A stretch of 64,000 nt of DNA from Erpobdella octoculata (Eukaryota; Annelida; Clitellata; Hirudinida; Erpobdellidae): assembly GCA_963978895.1 (NCBI GenBank), contig OZ022241.1, forward strand, positions 40,308,030 to 40,372,029. Reading direction: 5' to 3'. The position numbers were made by a program, and so were the translations under genes. Under the pieces are notes generated by a model. That model did no database searches and was not told the origin of the DNA. It saw nothing but the letters and a program-made list of their open reading frames with translations. The number at the start of each line of letters is the position of its first letter. Positions within the stretch are counted from its first letter, which is position 1. Below, piece by piece: positions 63,606-64,000 of this stretch.

Positions 63606-64000
63606 TCCTGATTTTGATTGGTAAGAATGTAAATATTATTTTGTGCATGAATTTTGAGAATCTAGACAGTGTGTTATAAAGTTGAGCGTTCGAGAAGAAA
63701 AATAAAAGTTTAAAGAGACGTGCTGCAGAGAGAAATTGGAATTTACAAAAGATTTGTTAGAACCGTGCGAAATTCTACAAAGTGAGAGAATTCAGTTTTA
63801 TTTGAGTCCAGTTAAAAGATTTATTTTTCAAGGGAGAATAATTAAGTTAAAATAAATTCGAGAAATATTGTGATATAAATAACTTCGACTTTAACGTTAC
63901 GAATCGCTAGAAGCATATTCCTCTACGTTTACATTGGTGACCTCGACGTATTTACGCATTTTCATACGTAAATATATTTTTCTGAAGTTATTTGATCACA

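Overview
The window is nuclear DNA from an animal. Genes are split by spliceosomal GT-AG introns, the sequence is AT-rich, and it is full of microsatellites and remains of eukaryotic transposons. The gene set (an MNX homeobox gene, NAD-dependent glycerol-3-phosphate dehydrogenase, RBM48, a membrane-anchored IgGFc-binding-domain protein, a secreted peptide precursor, RIC8) is bilaterian. An annelid or mollusc is my best guess, but that is inference; nothing here fixes the species.

Layout. 1-12.8 kb: the 3' part of an MNX (HB9-type) homeobox gene on the + strand. The homeodomain is cut between positions 44 and 45 by a 10.7-kb intron (1523-12256). That intron holds huge simple-sequence arrays (CAT, CGTCAT, CT, a heptanucleotide, AAAT) and a hAT element with an 8-bp target duplication. 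12.9-17.5 kb: a frameshifted leucine-rich-repeat (LRR) gene, a CATA array and a hAT scrap. 17.6-21.3 kb: a second, broken copy of the MNX 3' end, a 157-bp tandem repeat inside an unclassified element, and a truncated Ty3/gypsy integrase. 21.3-30.3 kb: a complete nine-exon GPDH gene on the - strand. Its 5-kb third intron carries a second LRR gene copy, interrupted by a SINE, and Helitron-like repeats. 32.5-35.4 kb: complete RBM48 (- strand). 38.2-44.3 kb: a five-exon type II membrane protein with an IgGFc-binding domain (- strand). 46.3-48.6 kb: a two-coding-exon secreted peptide precursor (- strand). 51-54 kb: a LINE 3' half with a hAT element inserted at its stop codon. 54.6-60.5 kb: a complete 15-exon RIC8 gene (+ strand). 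62.4-62.9 kb: the last exons of a gene with a possible RIIa-like domain (+ strand). The rest is intergenic DNA with minisatellites and transposon fragments.

The genes are ordinary housekeeping or developmental genes with no sign of joint regulation. The main structural story is a segmental duplication. The stretch from inside the last MNX exon to an (AT)n tract in GPDH intron 3 matches 12.55-15.8 kb, which lacks the GPDH exons. The simplest reading is a tandem duplication followed by loss of the spare GPDH exons. The two LRR copies carry different lesions. Mobile elements supply further solid observations: three hAT-type insertions with 8-bp duplications, a SINE sharing its 3' tail with the resident LINE, and repeated 3' ends with the hairpin-plus-CTAG form of Helitrons. 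All exon joins were derived by hand from splice signals and reading phase; none has transcript support here.
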